A DNA stretch of 64,000 bases, taken from contig WVZO01000533.1 of NCBI GenBank assembly GCA_011772425.1, positions 1 through 64,000 of the forward strand. The letters are read 5' to 3'. Below the pieces are notes generated by a model. It did not search any database. It had not been told where the DNA came from and saw only the letters and a program-made list of their open reading frames with translations. The DNA comes from Candidatus Aminicenantota bacterium. GTDB lineage: Bacteria > Acidobacteriota > Aminicenantia > UBA2199. This document shows positions 50,482 to 59,528 of this stretch, piece after piece. How positions within the stretch are numbered: position 1 is the first letter of the stretch; every line of letters begins with the position of its first letter. A program made the translations under genes and the position numbers.

Positions 50482-52125
50482 TTATATGTTTACCCGGTTA
50501 AAAATACATTGAGTGGACTGCGGTTCAACAATGACAAAATAAAGAAGTTTATTTTTATCCATCTTCTTTTGTTCAAGGGCAATGGCTTCGATATCCGCCG
50601 CTGTCCTGCTTTTCATGGTGATATGAGGATTGGTGAGGTCTTTATCAAACCAGATAAAAAAGACATCAACACGGCGTCCATTCATTTCTTTTGGCATTTT
50701 GACCAGGATGTTCTTCTTCCGGTTATCCTCCCACCAATATAAAGCCTCTTTTGTATTTCTTGTGGTGTGTGCCCAACTTCGTTTCAACGCCACATTAATG
50801 GCAAATACCTTTTTCTGTATTTTTTTCATATTGATATAATCGATATTGCTTTTGGCCTGGAGAATGGAGTCAATTCGGACCCCTTTTCGTTTACACTTAA
50901 TTTTAACGCCCATGGTGCTTCCGGAGCCGGTTTTTGGTACGAAGGCCAGTTCATAGTAAGCGGCAGTTGAATTGTGAATCTCTTTAACTATCCGTTCGGA
51001 AACATCGTCGTAAAATTTGGCGCCGCTGCCCACGGCAATATCCCTTAAACTACTGATACCGGAACCCCTGACAAAGGGTAGGATACTCATCTGGTCCAGG
51101 GTAAAGTCGTCGTGTTCGCTTCCGCCGCTGCCTCCTCCTCCGCCTTTCCCGGCCGAGGAGGTGCCATACATTGTCTTATATAATTTGGGCCGACCCGAAT
51201 ATATGGTATACATTAAACTACCACCTTCATTTATTTCTTTGACCAATTTTTTTATCTGGTCAACCACACTTGTGTCAGAGACAATATGCTCCTGGATATA
51301 GGGGTTGGAATCATAAAAAAGGATTTCCTCGATCCCTTCGGAAACCAGGAAAATCAATTTGGGTTGGTTGATGGCCTCAAGGCTGTATTTTAACTGGGAA
51401 AGAAAACTGCAAAAAATTTTCACCTTTTCTTTCTGATGCCATCTTTCTATCTTCTTTTCTACTCTACTGGCATAAGAACTACCCCCGCTAAAATTCCTTA
51501 CCGTAACATCATCACCTGATTCCCTGGAAATACGTTCGGGTAGTTTCGATATTTTTCTCAGGAACTTTTTTAATCTTTTTTTATCCTTCTCAGGACCGCC
51601 AATTAACTTGAGACCACCAAACAATGAATTCTCCATAATCACAAATTGACTGCCAAGAGAAAAAGAATTATTGTCGATCAATTCCTTACAAATCTTTTTG
51701 GCCCTCTTGATCCCATAAAAGCTGTTAAACATGGTGTCGATAACCAGGAAAACAATCCTCTCCTGCACAGGCGGCGCCGGTTTGATTTTTCTCTCTTTTA
51801 CTTTTACTTTCTTTGTGGTTTCCCAATCGTATTCAAACACTGTCCGGTTGAAATCGGTAATTTCAACCACTTCTCCATTAATATATAACCGCAGTTCTTC
51901 CTTTTTTAAATCGTAGACAGGATTTCCATCTGAATCATACGCATAAAACGGGATTAACATCCGGCTTACTGACACTTCGTGTTTGATGGGCTCATGTTCC
52001 TGGGGGAAGGCCAGTGACAGCCCACACAGGCCAAGGCCGATAATGATCAATGGAATAATCCACTGCGTTGAACCCCTGGTTTGATTTTTGTTTTTTGATG
52101 GAACGTATACTGGTGCTTTCTTCAT
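50482..52125 (-). CDS. VWFA-related secreted protein (Acidobacteria-type)
   Basis: One N-terminal membrane-spanning segment (about 23-42) is followed by an Ig-like strand region (RMLIPFYAYDSDGNPVYDLKKEEL). A VWFA-related domain then begins at RIVFLVIDTMFNSFYGIKRA. The metal-ion adhesion motif is incomplete (DTMFNS in place of DxSxS). A Gly/Ser-rich low-complexity linker (around 330) and a C-terminal beta-rich domain follow. This VWFA-related family is abundant in Acidobacteria; function unknown. GGAGG precedes the ATG. It converges with the serpin gene. Confidence 0.82.
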   Translation of the reverse strand: MKKAPVYVPSKNKNQTRGSTQWIIPLIIIGLGLCGLSLAFPQEHEPIKHEVSVSRMLIPFYAYDSDGNPVYDLKKEELRLYINGEVVEITDFNRTVFEYDWETTKKVKVKERKIKPAPPVQERIVFLVIDTMFNSFYGIKRAKKICKELIDNNSFSLGSQFVIMENSLFGGLKLIGGPEKDKKRLKKFLRKISKLPERISRESGDDVTVRNFSGGSSYASRVEKKIERWHQKEKVKIFCSFLSQLKYSLEAINQPKLIFLVSEGIEEILFYDSNPYIQEHIVSDTSVVDQIKKLVKEINEGGSLMYTIYSGRPKLYKTMYGTSSAGKGGGGGSGGSEHDDFTLDQMSILPFVRGSGISSLRDIAVGSGAKFYDDVSERIVKEIHNSTAAYYELAFVPKTGSGSTMGVKIKCKRKGVRIDSILQAKSNIDYINMKKIQKKVFAINVALKRSWAHTTRNTKEALYWWEDNRKKNILVKMPKEMNGRRVDVFFIWFDKDLTNPHITMKSRTAADIEAIALEQKKMDKNKLLYFVIVEPQSTQCIFNRVNI

Positions 52126-52280
52126 TTTAAACCTCCTTATAAAAGGCTTTCGCCTTCCATTTTAACAATATTCCCTGGATTAGTCAATAAATTTATAATT
52201 GATAATTACAGGTTTCCACTATAAATTTAATCTCATCCTCCTTAACAGGTTCCTGGCGGGAATCAAAAATATAGGTCCCT

Positions 52281-55200
52281 TCATGCTTGCGTCTCTTTTT
52301 GGGGAACTTTGGGTTCATTATTGCGGGTGATTTCCTTGTTGCTTTTTGTCGACTGCTTGATCTGTTCCGCCAACTTGCTGATAGTGGGAGAGAGAAGAAT
52401 CTGACTGAGGGGAACTACAAACCCCTCTTGCTGCAACCTGGCAGCTATACGAGTGGCTTTTAACGAATGACCACCAAGTTTGAAAAAATTGGCATGGATA
52501 CTAATTTTTTCCAAAGGAACAGCCAACACTTCAGACCATATCTTTGCCAGTATTTCTTCCAGAGGGTTCCGGGGTGCTGTATATTCTTCAATTTCTTGCA
52601 GTTGAGGAGCCGGTAATCGTTTACGGTCAATTTTACCGCTAGTTGTCAGCGGTATCTTTTCAAGAAATACAAAATAGGAAGGAATCATATAATCGGGTAA
52701 CTCCTTTGACAGGTAATTTCGTAACTCTGCGTCGGAAAGTTCCCTTTCCGAGACAATGTAAGCACATAAGTATTTATCTTTGTTTTCATCTTCTCCTGCG
52801 ACGGCAACAGCTTCGTTTACAGCATCGTGATTTAATAATTGAATTTCTATCTCTCCCAATTCCACCCTGAAACCTCTTATTTTCACCTGGTGATCGATTC
52901 GTCCTAAGAATTCGACATTGCCATCCGCCAACCAACGAGCCAGGTCGCCAGTCCTGTATATAGTTGAGTGGGTGAGTAGGTGAGTGGGTGAGTAAGGTGT
53001 AGGGAACAGGCTTGCCTGTTCCAAAATATTGATAAATTTTTCTGCTGTTAATTGGGGTTGATTTAAATAGCCCCGCGCCACTCCATCCCCCCCGATGTAT
53101 ATCTCTCCGGTAACCATCAAGGGAACGGGGTTCAGATACTTATCTAATATATAGATCGATGTATAGGATATGGGCTGACCAATGGGAATGGTGACAGCAT
53201 TCTCGTCGATGTGATCGATTGGATAATAGGACGCATATACGGTTGTCTCGGTCGGGCCATACACATGAATGATCTTATCCCTGCCCAGGTACCCCAGGGC
53301 CTTTTTGCAATGTTCCACAGACACACGCTCTCCACCGAAAAGCACTTTTCTTACATGATCAAAACCGCTGATCTTTTCATCTACCAGGACATTAAATAGT
53401 GCCGTGGTAACAAAAAACAAGGTGATGGCCTCTTTTTTTATCAATTTCGCCAGTTTATCCACGGATAATACATCTTCCTCTCTTATCATCACCAGGGCAG
53501 CCCCATTTAACAGTGCACCGTATATATCAAACACTGATCCGTCAAAAGCATAATTGGAAAGCTGCAATACCCGGTCCTGCGATGTTATGTCGATATAATT
53601 GCTGTTCTTCACCACCCGGATGGCATTATAATGGGTAGTGAGCGTTCCTTTGGGCCTTCCCGTGGTTCCAGACGTGTAGATGACGTAACATAGGTGAGTG
53701 GGGTGAGTAAGGTGAGTAGGTTCTGCATCTTCGTTTCCTGCAATTGTCAAATTTACATCGATCACTTCAGTTCCCTTACTCACCTCACTTACCTTACTCA
53801 ACTCACTCAACAAAACCCTGGCATCGCTGTCCTTTAACATGTAATCGATACGTTCCTGCGGGTATGCCGGATCAATGGGTAAATAGGCACTACCGGCTTT
53901 TAATATTCCCAATATACCGATAATCATTTCCAGGGAACGTTCCACCATAATGCCCACAATGCTGTCAGGCTGGATGCCTTTGCTTCGCAGCAATTGGGCC
54001 AATTGATCAGATTTTTCATTCAATTCCTTATATGTTAATTGAACAGGTTCCTCGCTTCTCTCTTTCTTGCCAACTGCCAACTGCATACTGCCAACTACAC
54101 TAACGCCGTCAGGCGTCCTGGCTGCCCGTTCTTCAAATAATTCATGGATGGTTTTATCTCTATCAAACCGGGCCTCCGTTTCCATTGACATGTCCAGGAT
54201 TCTTTGTTTTTCCACTTCCGTCATAATTTCAATCTCTGCTAACCGTACTGCCGGATTCACCTGGATCTCAGATAAAATATTTTTAAAATACTCGATAATT
54301 CGTTCCATTGTTTTCGCTTTGAACAATTGGGTGCTGTATTCGAAACGGAGGACCACTTGATGTTCCCTGTCAATGGCTGTCAGCGTTAAATCAAACTTCG
54401 AAGATTTTGTCTGGTATACCAATGCTTTGGCTTCAGTGGTTTCCGATACTTCAAACTGGTACGCCCTCTCCTCCAGGAGGTTAAACACCGCATCAAACAA
54501 GGGATTGCGTCCTGCCTCCCGCGGTATTGCCAGGGTGTCAACCAGGTCTTCAAAGGGGTACTCCTGGTTCTCGTAAGCGGCAATCGTGTTTTGTTTCACT
54601 TCTGCGGCAAACCGGGCAAAGAGTTTGTCCCCCCTGGGATAATTCCGCATCACCAGGGTATTGACAAACATGCCAATGATGTTTTGCAAATCCTCATGCC
54701 GCCGCGCAGCCATGGGCGTGCCCACAATGATATCCTCCTGGCTGCTCAACCGGAAAAGTAATACATTAAAAGCGGAAAGAAAAAGCATATAAAGCGTCGC
54801 ATCCAATTCCTTTGCTATTTTTTTCAGGCCCATGGTTTCTTCTTCCGTCAGGATCAACCTGACGGTCCGACCGGCAAAACTCTGCAAGGATGGCCTTGGA
54901 TAATCACAGGGTAAATCAAGGACCGGCAATTCTCCTTCCAGGAGCTTCAACCAGTATTCCCCTTGCTGTTTCACTTCATCCTGTTGATACTCGCTGTTCT
55001 GCCATTGGGAATAGTCCTTGTAGTGCAGCCGCACTTCGGGTAAATTCACGTCTTCGTAGAGGGCCAGGTAATCCGCTTCCAGTAAATTCAGCGAGGCATT
55101 GTCTACGATAATATGATAAAAGTCAAACAGGATAAAATAATCTCCATCATCCTGCAATTTCACCAGGGCGGCCCGAAACAAAGGGGCCCTTAAAAGATCA

Positions 55201-57335
55201 AAGGGGGCAATAAATCGTCTGAAGACCTCTTGCGCCTCTTCCGGCGATGTTTCATAATAATCCAGGGTAAAATCCACTGCCTCAGGATTATGAACCCGCT
55301 GCACCGGTTCCCGGTTCACCATCTCAAACGTGGTTCGAAGAATCTCATGCCGCTGAACCAGTCTTTTGAACGTATTTTCCAACCGCTCCCTATCCGCATA
55401 CTTCCCAAGCCTGAAAAATAGCGGTATATTGTAAGTGGTACCCTCCGTATCCAACTGCCGGATGGAATACAACCGCTCCTGTACCGAAGATGCCGGGTAA
55501 TATTCCTTCTGCTCCACAGGGGCAATCCTTTTGTATTCTTTTCTCTTTGCCCGCACAATATACTCAGCCAACATTTTTACGGTCTGACGGTCAAACACCT
55601 CCGCCAGGGGCAACTGGACCTTAAACTCCCGGTGAATCTTCGATGTAAGCATCACTGCTCGTAACGAATGCCCACCCAGCTCAAAAAAACTATTGTTAAT
55701 CCCAATCACATCCTTGCCAATCTGCAGTAACTCCGACCATATTTCAACCAGCTTCTTCTCAATGTCATTGCCAGGGGCCGCATATTCTACCCTTAAAGCC
55801 AGGTCCGCTGCCGGGAGGGACTTCCTGTCTATTTTACCGGAAACCGTGACCGGTAATTTCTCCAACTGCCTGAAATAAGAAGGAATCATATAATCCGGCA
55901 ATCTCTCCTCTAAGAATTCCCTTAAGGAGTTCAAATCGATATTCTTCCTGGCAGCAAAATAAACGGCGATAAATTGCTCCCCCGAGGGATTTTTTACGGC
56001 AATGGCTGCCGCCTGGGTAACCATATCATACTGCATCACCGCGCTCTCGATCTCCCCCAATTCGACACGATATCCCCTTATCTTCACCTGGTTGTCTTTT
56101 CTTCCCAGAAATTCGATCTTGCCATCCCTTAAAAGACGACCCAAATCTCCTGTAAAATAGACCCGTTCACCCGACGGCATCCGGGTAAATCTCTCCCGGG
56201 TGCCCGCCTCATCTTGCCAATACCCCGGGGACACATACTCACTGATCAATATGATCTCCCCTACCTCGAGGGGTTCCACCTCATTGCCTTCTTCATCCAC
56301 TACCACGATTTCCGTACCCTCCACCTCATCTCCCAGGGTGACGGTTCCTCCACCCACAGCCTGGCTGGAACCGGCTTCGAAAAACTGCCCCGAATTGTAA
56401 GTGGACTCGGTCTGACCATATAGATTGTATAACCGGCACCCGGGGAAAAAGGAACGGAATTTCTCGATATCGCTCCTTAACACCTCTTCACCCCCCAGGA
56501 CTACATAACGAAGAAGGGAAAGGTCCGGCGCAGCCGCCAAACTGGAAACAAAATAACGATAAACCGTGGGAACCGAATGCCAGACCGTTATCTCTTCTTC
56601 ATCGAGCCATTGGGGCAATGTCTCGAATATCCCCCCCTTCTTTAAATCCAGGGGGAAAAGCGCAGCCCCGTTTAACAGGGAGGTATAGATATCCATTACC
56701 GCCGCATCATGGCTAAAAGAAGAGAATAAGGTGAATTTATCCTGGCATGTTAAATCCAGGTTTTCAGTAAACCGGTCGATAAAGTGCAAAATATTCCGGT
56801 GCGTTTGCCGCACGGCCTTAGGAAGCCCAGTGGACCCGGACGTATACAATAGATATGCATTGCCGTCGCTGCACACTTCCCGGCTAAACACTAACGTATC
56901 CCCGGCGTCCCCCGGCGTCCCCCCGGTGATTTCTTCGATCATTACAAAACAAATATCTTTTTTATTTGCCGCTCCGGGTAACCGGTGTTTATTGGTTTGA
57001 TCCGTGATAAGAATCCCAATTTCCGCATGATCCATGATAAAACCGATGCGTCTCCCGGGAAAATCCGCCACCAACGGCACGTAGGCATGACCGGCTTTTA
57101 AAACCCCTAAAATGGAGGCGATCATCGCCAGGGCATCGTCCATTAACAGCCCGATATTCCCTTTGCTGTTCCTGTTGGACCTGCCGGATTTCGACTGCGA
57201 TATTGCGTTTATTTTGTTGGCAATTCGATTGGAAAGCATGTTAAGCTCGCTGTATGTTACCGAACCTTTTTCGGTTTTTACAGCTAATTCATCAGGATAC
57301 TTTTTTACTTGCTGCTCAAATCGTTCAATAATCAT
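52281..57335 (-). CDS. Two-module nonribosomal peptide synthetase (A-T-C-A-T)
   Basis: 1684 residues. A1 (about 1-510): LLYTSGSTGLPKA, YGQTEST, FTGDLGRL, core Lys in SGKIDRKSL. T1 with FELGGHSLRA (about 560). C (about 610-1040): SSVQERLYSIRQL, YHIIVDN (HHxxxDG variant: first His replaced by Tyr, Gly by Asn), DYSQWQN, GMFVNTLVMRN. A2 (about 1075-1555): YVIYTSGTTGRPKG, YGPTETT, RTGDLARW. T2 with FKLGGHSLKA. Substrate pocket by alignment to GrsA: A2 reads D-G-F-F-L-G-V-V-Y-K, an Ile-type code; A1 reads D-A-M-H-V-G-L-Y-N-K, unassigned. No thioesterase, reductase or second C domain, so release and priming are open. A2 and its linkers contain inserted low-complexity sequence. Confidence 0.93.
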   Translation of the reverse strand: MIIERFEQQVKKYPDELAVKTEKGSVTYSELNMLSNRIANKINAISQSKSGRSNRNSKGNIGLLMDDALAMIASILGVLKAGHAYVPLVADFPGRRIGFIMDHAEIGILITDQTNKHRLPGAANKKDICFVMIEEITGGTPGDAGDTLVFSREVCSDGNAYLLYTSGSTGLPKAVRQTHRNILHFIDRFTENLDLTCQDKFTLFSSFSHDAAVMDIYTSLLNGAALFPLDLKKGGIFETLPQWLDEEEITVWHSVPTVYRYFVSSLAAAPDLSLLRYVVLGGEEVLRSDIEKFRSFFPGCRLYNLYGQTESTYNSGQFFEAGSSQAVGGGTVTLGDEVEGTEIVVVDEEGNEVEPLEVGEIILISEYVSPGYWQDEAGTRERFTRMPSGERVYFTGDLGRLLRDGKIEFLGRKDNQVKIRGYRVELGEIESAVMQYDMVTQAAAIAVKNPSGEQFIAVYFAARKNIDLNSLREFLEERLPDYMIPSYFRQLEKLPVTVSGKIDRKSLPAADLALRVEYAAPGNDIEKKLVEIWSELLQIGKDVIGINNSFFELGGHSLRAVMLTSKIHREFKVQLPLAEVFDRQTVKMLAEYIVRAKRKEYKRIAPVEQKEYYPASSVQERLYSIRQLDTEGTTYNIPLFFRLGKYADRERLENTFKRLVQRHEILRTTFEMVNREPVQRVHNPEAVDFTLDYYETSPEEAQEVFRRFIAPFDLLRAPLFRAALVKLQDDGDYFILFDFYHIIVDNASLNLLEADYLALYEDVNLPEVRLHYKDYSQWQNSEYQQDEVKQQGEYWLKLLEGELPVLDLPCDYPRPSLQSFAGRTVRLILTEEETMGLKKIAKELDATLYMLFLSAFNVLLFRLSSQEDIIVGTPMAARRHEDLQNIIGMFVNTLVMRNYPRGDKLFARFAAEVKQNTIAAYENQEYPFEDLVDTLAIPREAGRNPLFDAVFNLLEERAYQFEVSETTEAKALVYQTKSSKFDLTLTAIDREHQVVLRFEYSTQLFKAKTMERIIEYFKNILSEIQVNPAVRLAEIEIMTEVEKQRILDMSMETEARFDRDKTIHELFEERAARTPDGVSVVGSMQLAVGKKERSEEPVQLTYKELNEKSDQLAQLLRSKGIQPDSIVGIMVERSLEMIIGILGILKAGSAYLPIDPAYPQERIDYMLKDSDARVLLSELSKVSEVSKGTEVIDVNLTIAGNEDAEPTHLTHPTHLCYVIYTSGTTGRPKGTLTTHYNAIRVVKNSNYIDITSQDRVLQLSNYAFDGSVFDIYGALLNGAALVMIREEDVLSVDKLAKLIKKEAITLFFVTTALFNVLVDEKISGFDHVRKVLFGGERVSVEHCKKALGYLGRDKIIHVYGPTETTVYASYYPIDHIDENAVTIPIGQPISYTSIYILDKYLNPVPLMVTGEIYIGGDGVARGYLNQPQLTAEKFINILEQASLFPTPYSPTHLLTHSTIYRTGDLARWLADGNVEFLGRIDHQVKIRGFRVELGEIEIQLLNHDAVNEAVAVAGEDENKDKYLCAYIVSERELSDAELRNYLSKELPDYMIPSYFVFLEKIPLTTSGKIDRKRLPAPQLQEIEEYTAPRNPLEEILAKIWSEVLAVPLEKISIHANFFKLGGHSLKATRIAARLQQEGFVVPLSQILLSPTISKLAEQIKQSTKSNKEITRNNEPKVPQKETQA
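52965..53012. repeat. GTGAGTGG simple repeat inside the NRPS A2 coding region
   Basis: GTGAGTAGG/GTGAGTGGG units in tandem encode a Pro/Thr/Ser/His-rich stretch on the minus strand (PTPYSPTHLLTHS). Homologous A domains lack this insert between A6 and A7. Confidence 0.6.
53688..53818. repeat. Two GTGAGTAAGG simple repeats inside the NRPS A2 coding region
   Basis: 53690-53722 reads as GGTGAGTGG/GGTGAGTAA units and 53775-53815 as their reverse complement type (TCACTTACC/ACTCAACTC). They encode PTHLTHPTH and LSELSKVSEVSK, low-complexity inserts around the A3 region of A2. Confidence 0.6.
54067..54102. repeat. TGCCAACTGCCAACTGC repeat inside the NRPS coding region
   Basis: GCCAACTGCCAACTGCATAC encodes the residues QLAVG on the minus strand, interrupting the start of A2. 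The same repeat type is intergenic at 61879-61918 and around 23512, so it behaves like a dispersed simple repeat that has entered a reading frame. Confidence 0.6.
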
Positions 57336-57718
57336 AGGATTCTCCTATATTCCATTATTGTCTTCCACACTATTCATGGTTGAAATAAAAAGAATGATTG
57401 ACAGGGATATGGGCGTAGAGCGTAGAGCGTAGAGCACAGAGACATGAGGAGTATGGCAAAAAGCACAGAGAGATTATCGTCAGTTTGGGTTTATTTATAT
57501 ATCACACCGGGTCTTAGCTGTAAATCTATAAATACGTTACCTTTTCAATGCTGCAAAACCTTTTTACATAGGCTTCATGTTGTGATATCATAAAAATGTT
57601 ACCTGCCCCTTAGCCAGCCGAGCCGGAACCAAAAAGGGCTCGTTGGATTCGTTTGCTTCTTGAGCAATTTCGTGCTTCCAGGACTTTAACGTGCTCCTGA
57701 CTTTTTTACCTTTGAGAG
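57336..57718. other. Intergenic region 57336-57718: GTAGAGC repeat, no gene
   Basis: Contains GCGTAGAGCGTAGAGCGTAG (57413 onwards) and two ACAGAGA units. AT-rich sequence and an inverted motif pair (AACGTGCTCC) follow. No coding sequence was recognised. Confidence 0.5.
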
Positions 57719-57747
57719 TTGACAAAAATGTACTTCTTATTTATTAT
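57719..57747 (+). promoter_or_regulatory. Sigma-70 promoter for the TPR protein
   Basis: TTGACA (57719-57724), 17-nt spacer, TATTAT (57742-57747), 51 nt upstream of the start codon. Confidence 0.65.
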
Positions 57748-57798
57748 ATAAGGGTAGTTTGCTGCAATACAATTAACAGCTGCAAAAGGAGGCCGTGA

Positions 57799-58866
57799 AT
57801 GAAGAAAAAAGTTGTATTAATTGGCATCATCTTCCTGGTGGGTTGGGTTTTCGTGTTTTCAGCCCTCCAGGACAGCCGGGAATTATACATTCAAGCTGTG
57901 TCCGAAAAAGATCCTGAAGTGAAAATACAATTACTTAAAAAATATGAACAGGAGTATGGTGAAAAAAAAGATGAATACATAAAATTCATCCATATACAGC
58001 TTGCGGATACACTTTTCAAGACCAGGAATTATGATGAAGCCATTCAATATGGAGAAAAGGCACTGGGATATGAAGAGCTAGCCCCCACCAACAAACTTCT
58101 TATATTCTATGTTCTTGCCTGTTCTTACCAGGCATCACAAAAGGAGCTGTCCAAAGCCTATGATTATGCCAATTCTATGATTGACCTTGCCCAATGGGTC
58201 ATCAATAAGGCAAAAAATTCAAACCTGGAGAAAGAACAATTAGAGCAATTTGTAGAAACTTACAAAACGTATTATATTGCAACTGGTTACAGGATCCAGG
58301 CGATGGTTTTGTTTTCCCGGGGAAAAGATAACGCCGATACGCTTAAAGAAGCGGCACAAAAAGCACTTGACGCCTATATTCTGGATAAATCGGAGAATTC
58401 TGCCAAAATGGTGTTTTCTTTGGCGGGTCAATTATTTAAAAAAAATAGGTTGGATGATGCCATTGCCATCGTTGAGAAAATATTTGATGAAAACACTCCC
58501 AACGAACGATTTGCCAACTTTTTAGGCACATTATATTACAAGAAAGGCAGTAAGGATAAAGCCATCCATTACTTTGAATTGGCTTATAAAACCGGCAAAA
58601 AACTTAAAACCGCAATGACAATCGGTAAACTGGTATATAAGAAAGATATCGATAAAGGCATTAAATATTTCGCTGATGCATTTGTGCTGTCCAATTTCGA
58701 CGAAGGCTCCAATGCTTTTAAATACTTACAGCAATTGTATTACAATCAAAAAGCAAAGAACCTGCCTCCCGGGGAAAAAGAGAAAGGGTTCAAAGAGATT
58801 ATTAAGGAAGCCAAAGTTCGCATGGGTGTAGCAGGCACCGAGGAGAAAGCTGCCACGATTAATTAA
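57799..58866 (+). CDS. Exported TPR-repeat protein
   Basis: A signal peptide or anchor (about 1-23) is followed by helical TPR-like repeats throughout. Good units are HIQLADTLFKTRNYDEAIQYGEKAL and FANFLGTLYYKKGSKDKAIHYFELAY. No enzymatic motif. Likely a protein-interaction scaffold at the cell envelope. AAAAGGAGG lies before the ATG. Followed after about 65 nt by the acetyltransferase gene. Confidence 0.8.
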   Translation: MKKKVVLIGIIFLVGWVFVFSALQDSRELYIQAVSEKDPEVKIQLLKKYEQEYGEKKDEYIKFIHIQLADTLFKTRNYDEAIQYGEKALGYEELAPTNKLLIFYVLACSYQASQKELSKAYDYANSMIDLAQWVINKAKNSNLEKEQLEQFVETYKTYYIATGYRIQAMVLFSRGKDNADTLKEAAQKALDAYILDKSENSAKMVFSLAGQLFKKNRLDDAIAIVEKIFDENTPNERFANFLGTLYYKKGSKDKAIHYFELAYKTGKKLKTAMTIGKLVYKKDIDKGIKYFADAFVLSNFDEGSNAFKYLQQLYYNQKAKNLPPGEKEKGFKEIIKEAKVRMGVAGTEEKAATIN

Positions 58867-58933
58867 AAAAATTGCCCCATCAGTTGAAAATCTCTGTTTT
58901 TCATTTAAAATATAAAGGCAGGAGGTGATTATT

Positions 58934-59518
58934 TTGAAAAAAACAGAGACGTTAAAAGATGGGGCCAAATTAACCATAAGAACGTTAAGATCTACCGATA
59001 TCGATAAATTAATGGAATTCTACCGCTCGCTTCCTTATGAGGACAGAAAATACCTGAAAATTGATGTCACCAACAGGAGCCTGGTGGAAACACGTATCAA
59101 GGCTGTTGAAGAAGGAAAAGCTGTCCGGATTATCGCATTACGTGACAATGATATTATTGCCATCGGTGTGCTTGAATTGGGCATCGATGACTGGCATAGA
59201 AGTCAGGGCGAGATGAGGGTGGTGGTATCCCGGGAATATCAGCATAAAGGGCTGGGAATGATTATGATAAGAGAACTTTACCTGCTTGCCGCGGAGCATA
59301 AGTTAGAGAAAATTGTCGCAAAGATGATGAGACCTCAAATTAACGCACGAAAAATGTGCAGGAAACTTGGATTCCGGGAGGAACTCTTCATCCCGGACTA
59401 TGTGAAGGACATGGACGAGAAGGAACAAGACCTTGTCATTATGACCTGTGACATGAATGATTTGTGGAATGAGCTTGAATTCATTTACCACGATACCGAC
59501 TGGAGGCGGTGCAGATAG
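58934..59518 (+). CDS. GNAT family N-acetyltransferase
   Basis: A single GNAT fold: KLTIRTLRSTDIDKLMEFYRSL, MRVVVSREYQHKGLGMIMIREL containing the acetyl-CoA loop (Q-x-K-G-L-G), and ARKMCRKLGFREE near the end. Substrate unknown. The start is TTG at 58934, 8 nt after a full AGGAGGTGAT; the GTG at 58925 lies inside that site and is rejected. Confidence 0.85.
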   Translation: MKKTETLKDGAKLTIRTLRSTDIDKLMEFYRSLPYEDRKYLKIDVTNRSLVETRIKAVEEGKAVRIIALRDNDIIAIGVLELGIDDWHRSQGEMRVVVSREYQHKGLGMIMIRELYLLAAEHKLEKIVAKMMRPQINARKMCRKLGFREELFIPDYVKDMDEKEQDLVIMTCDMNDLWNELEFIYHDTDWRRCR

Positions 59519-59528
59519 ATTGTAAAAG

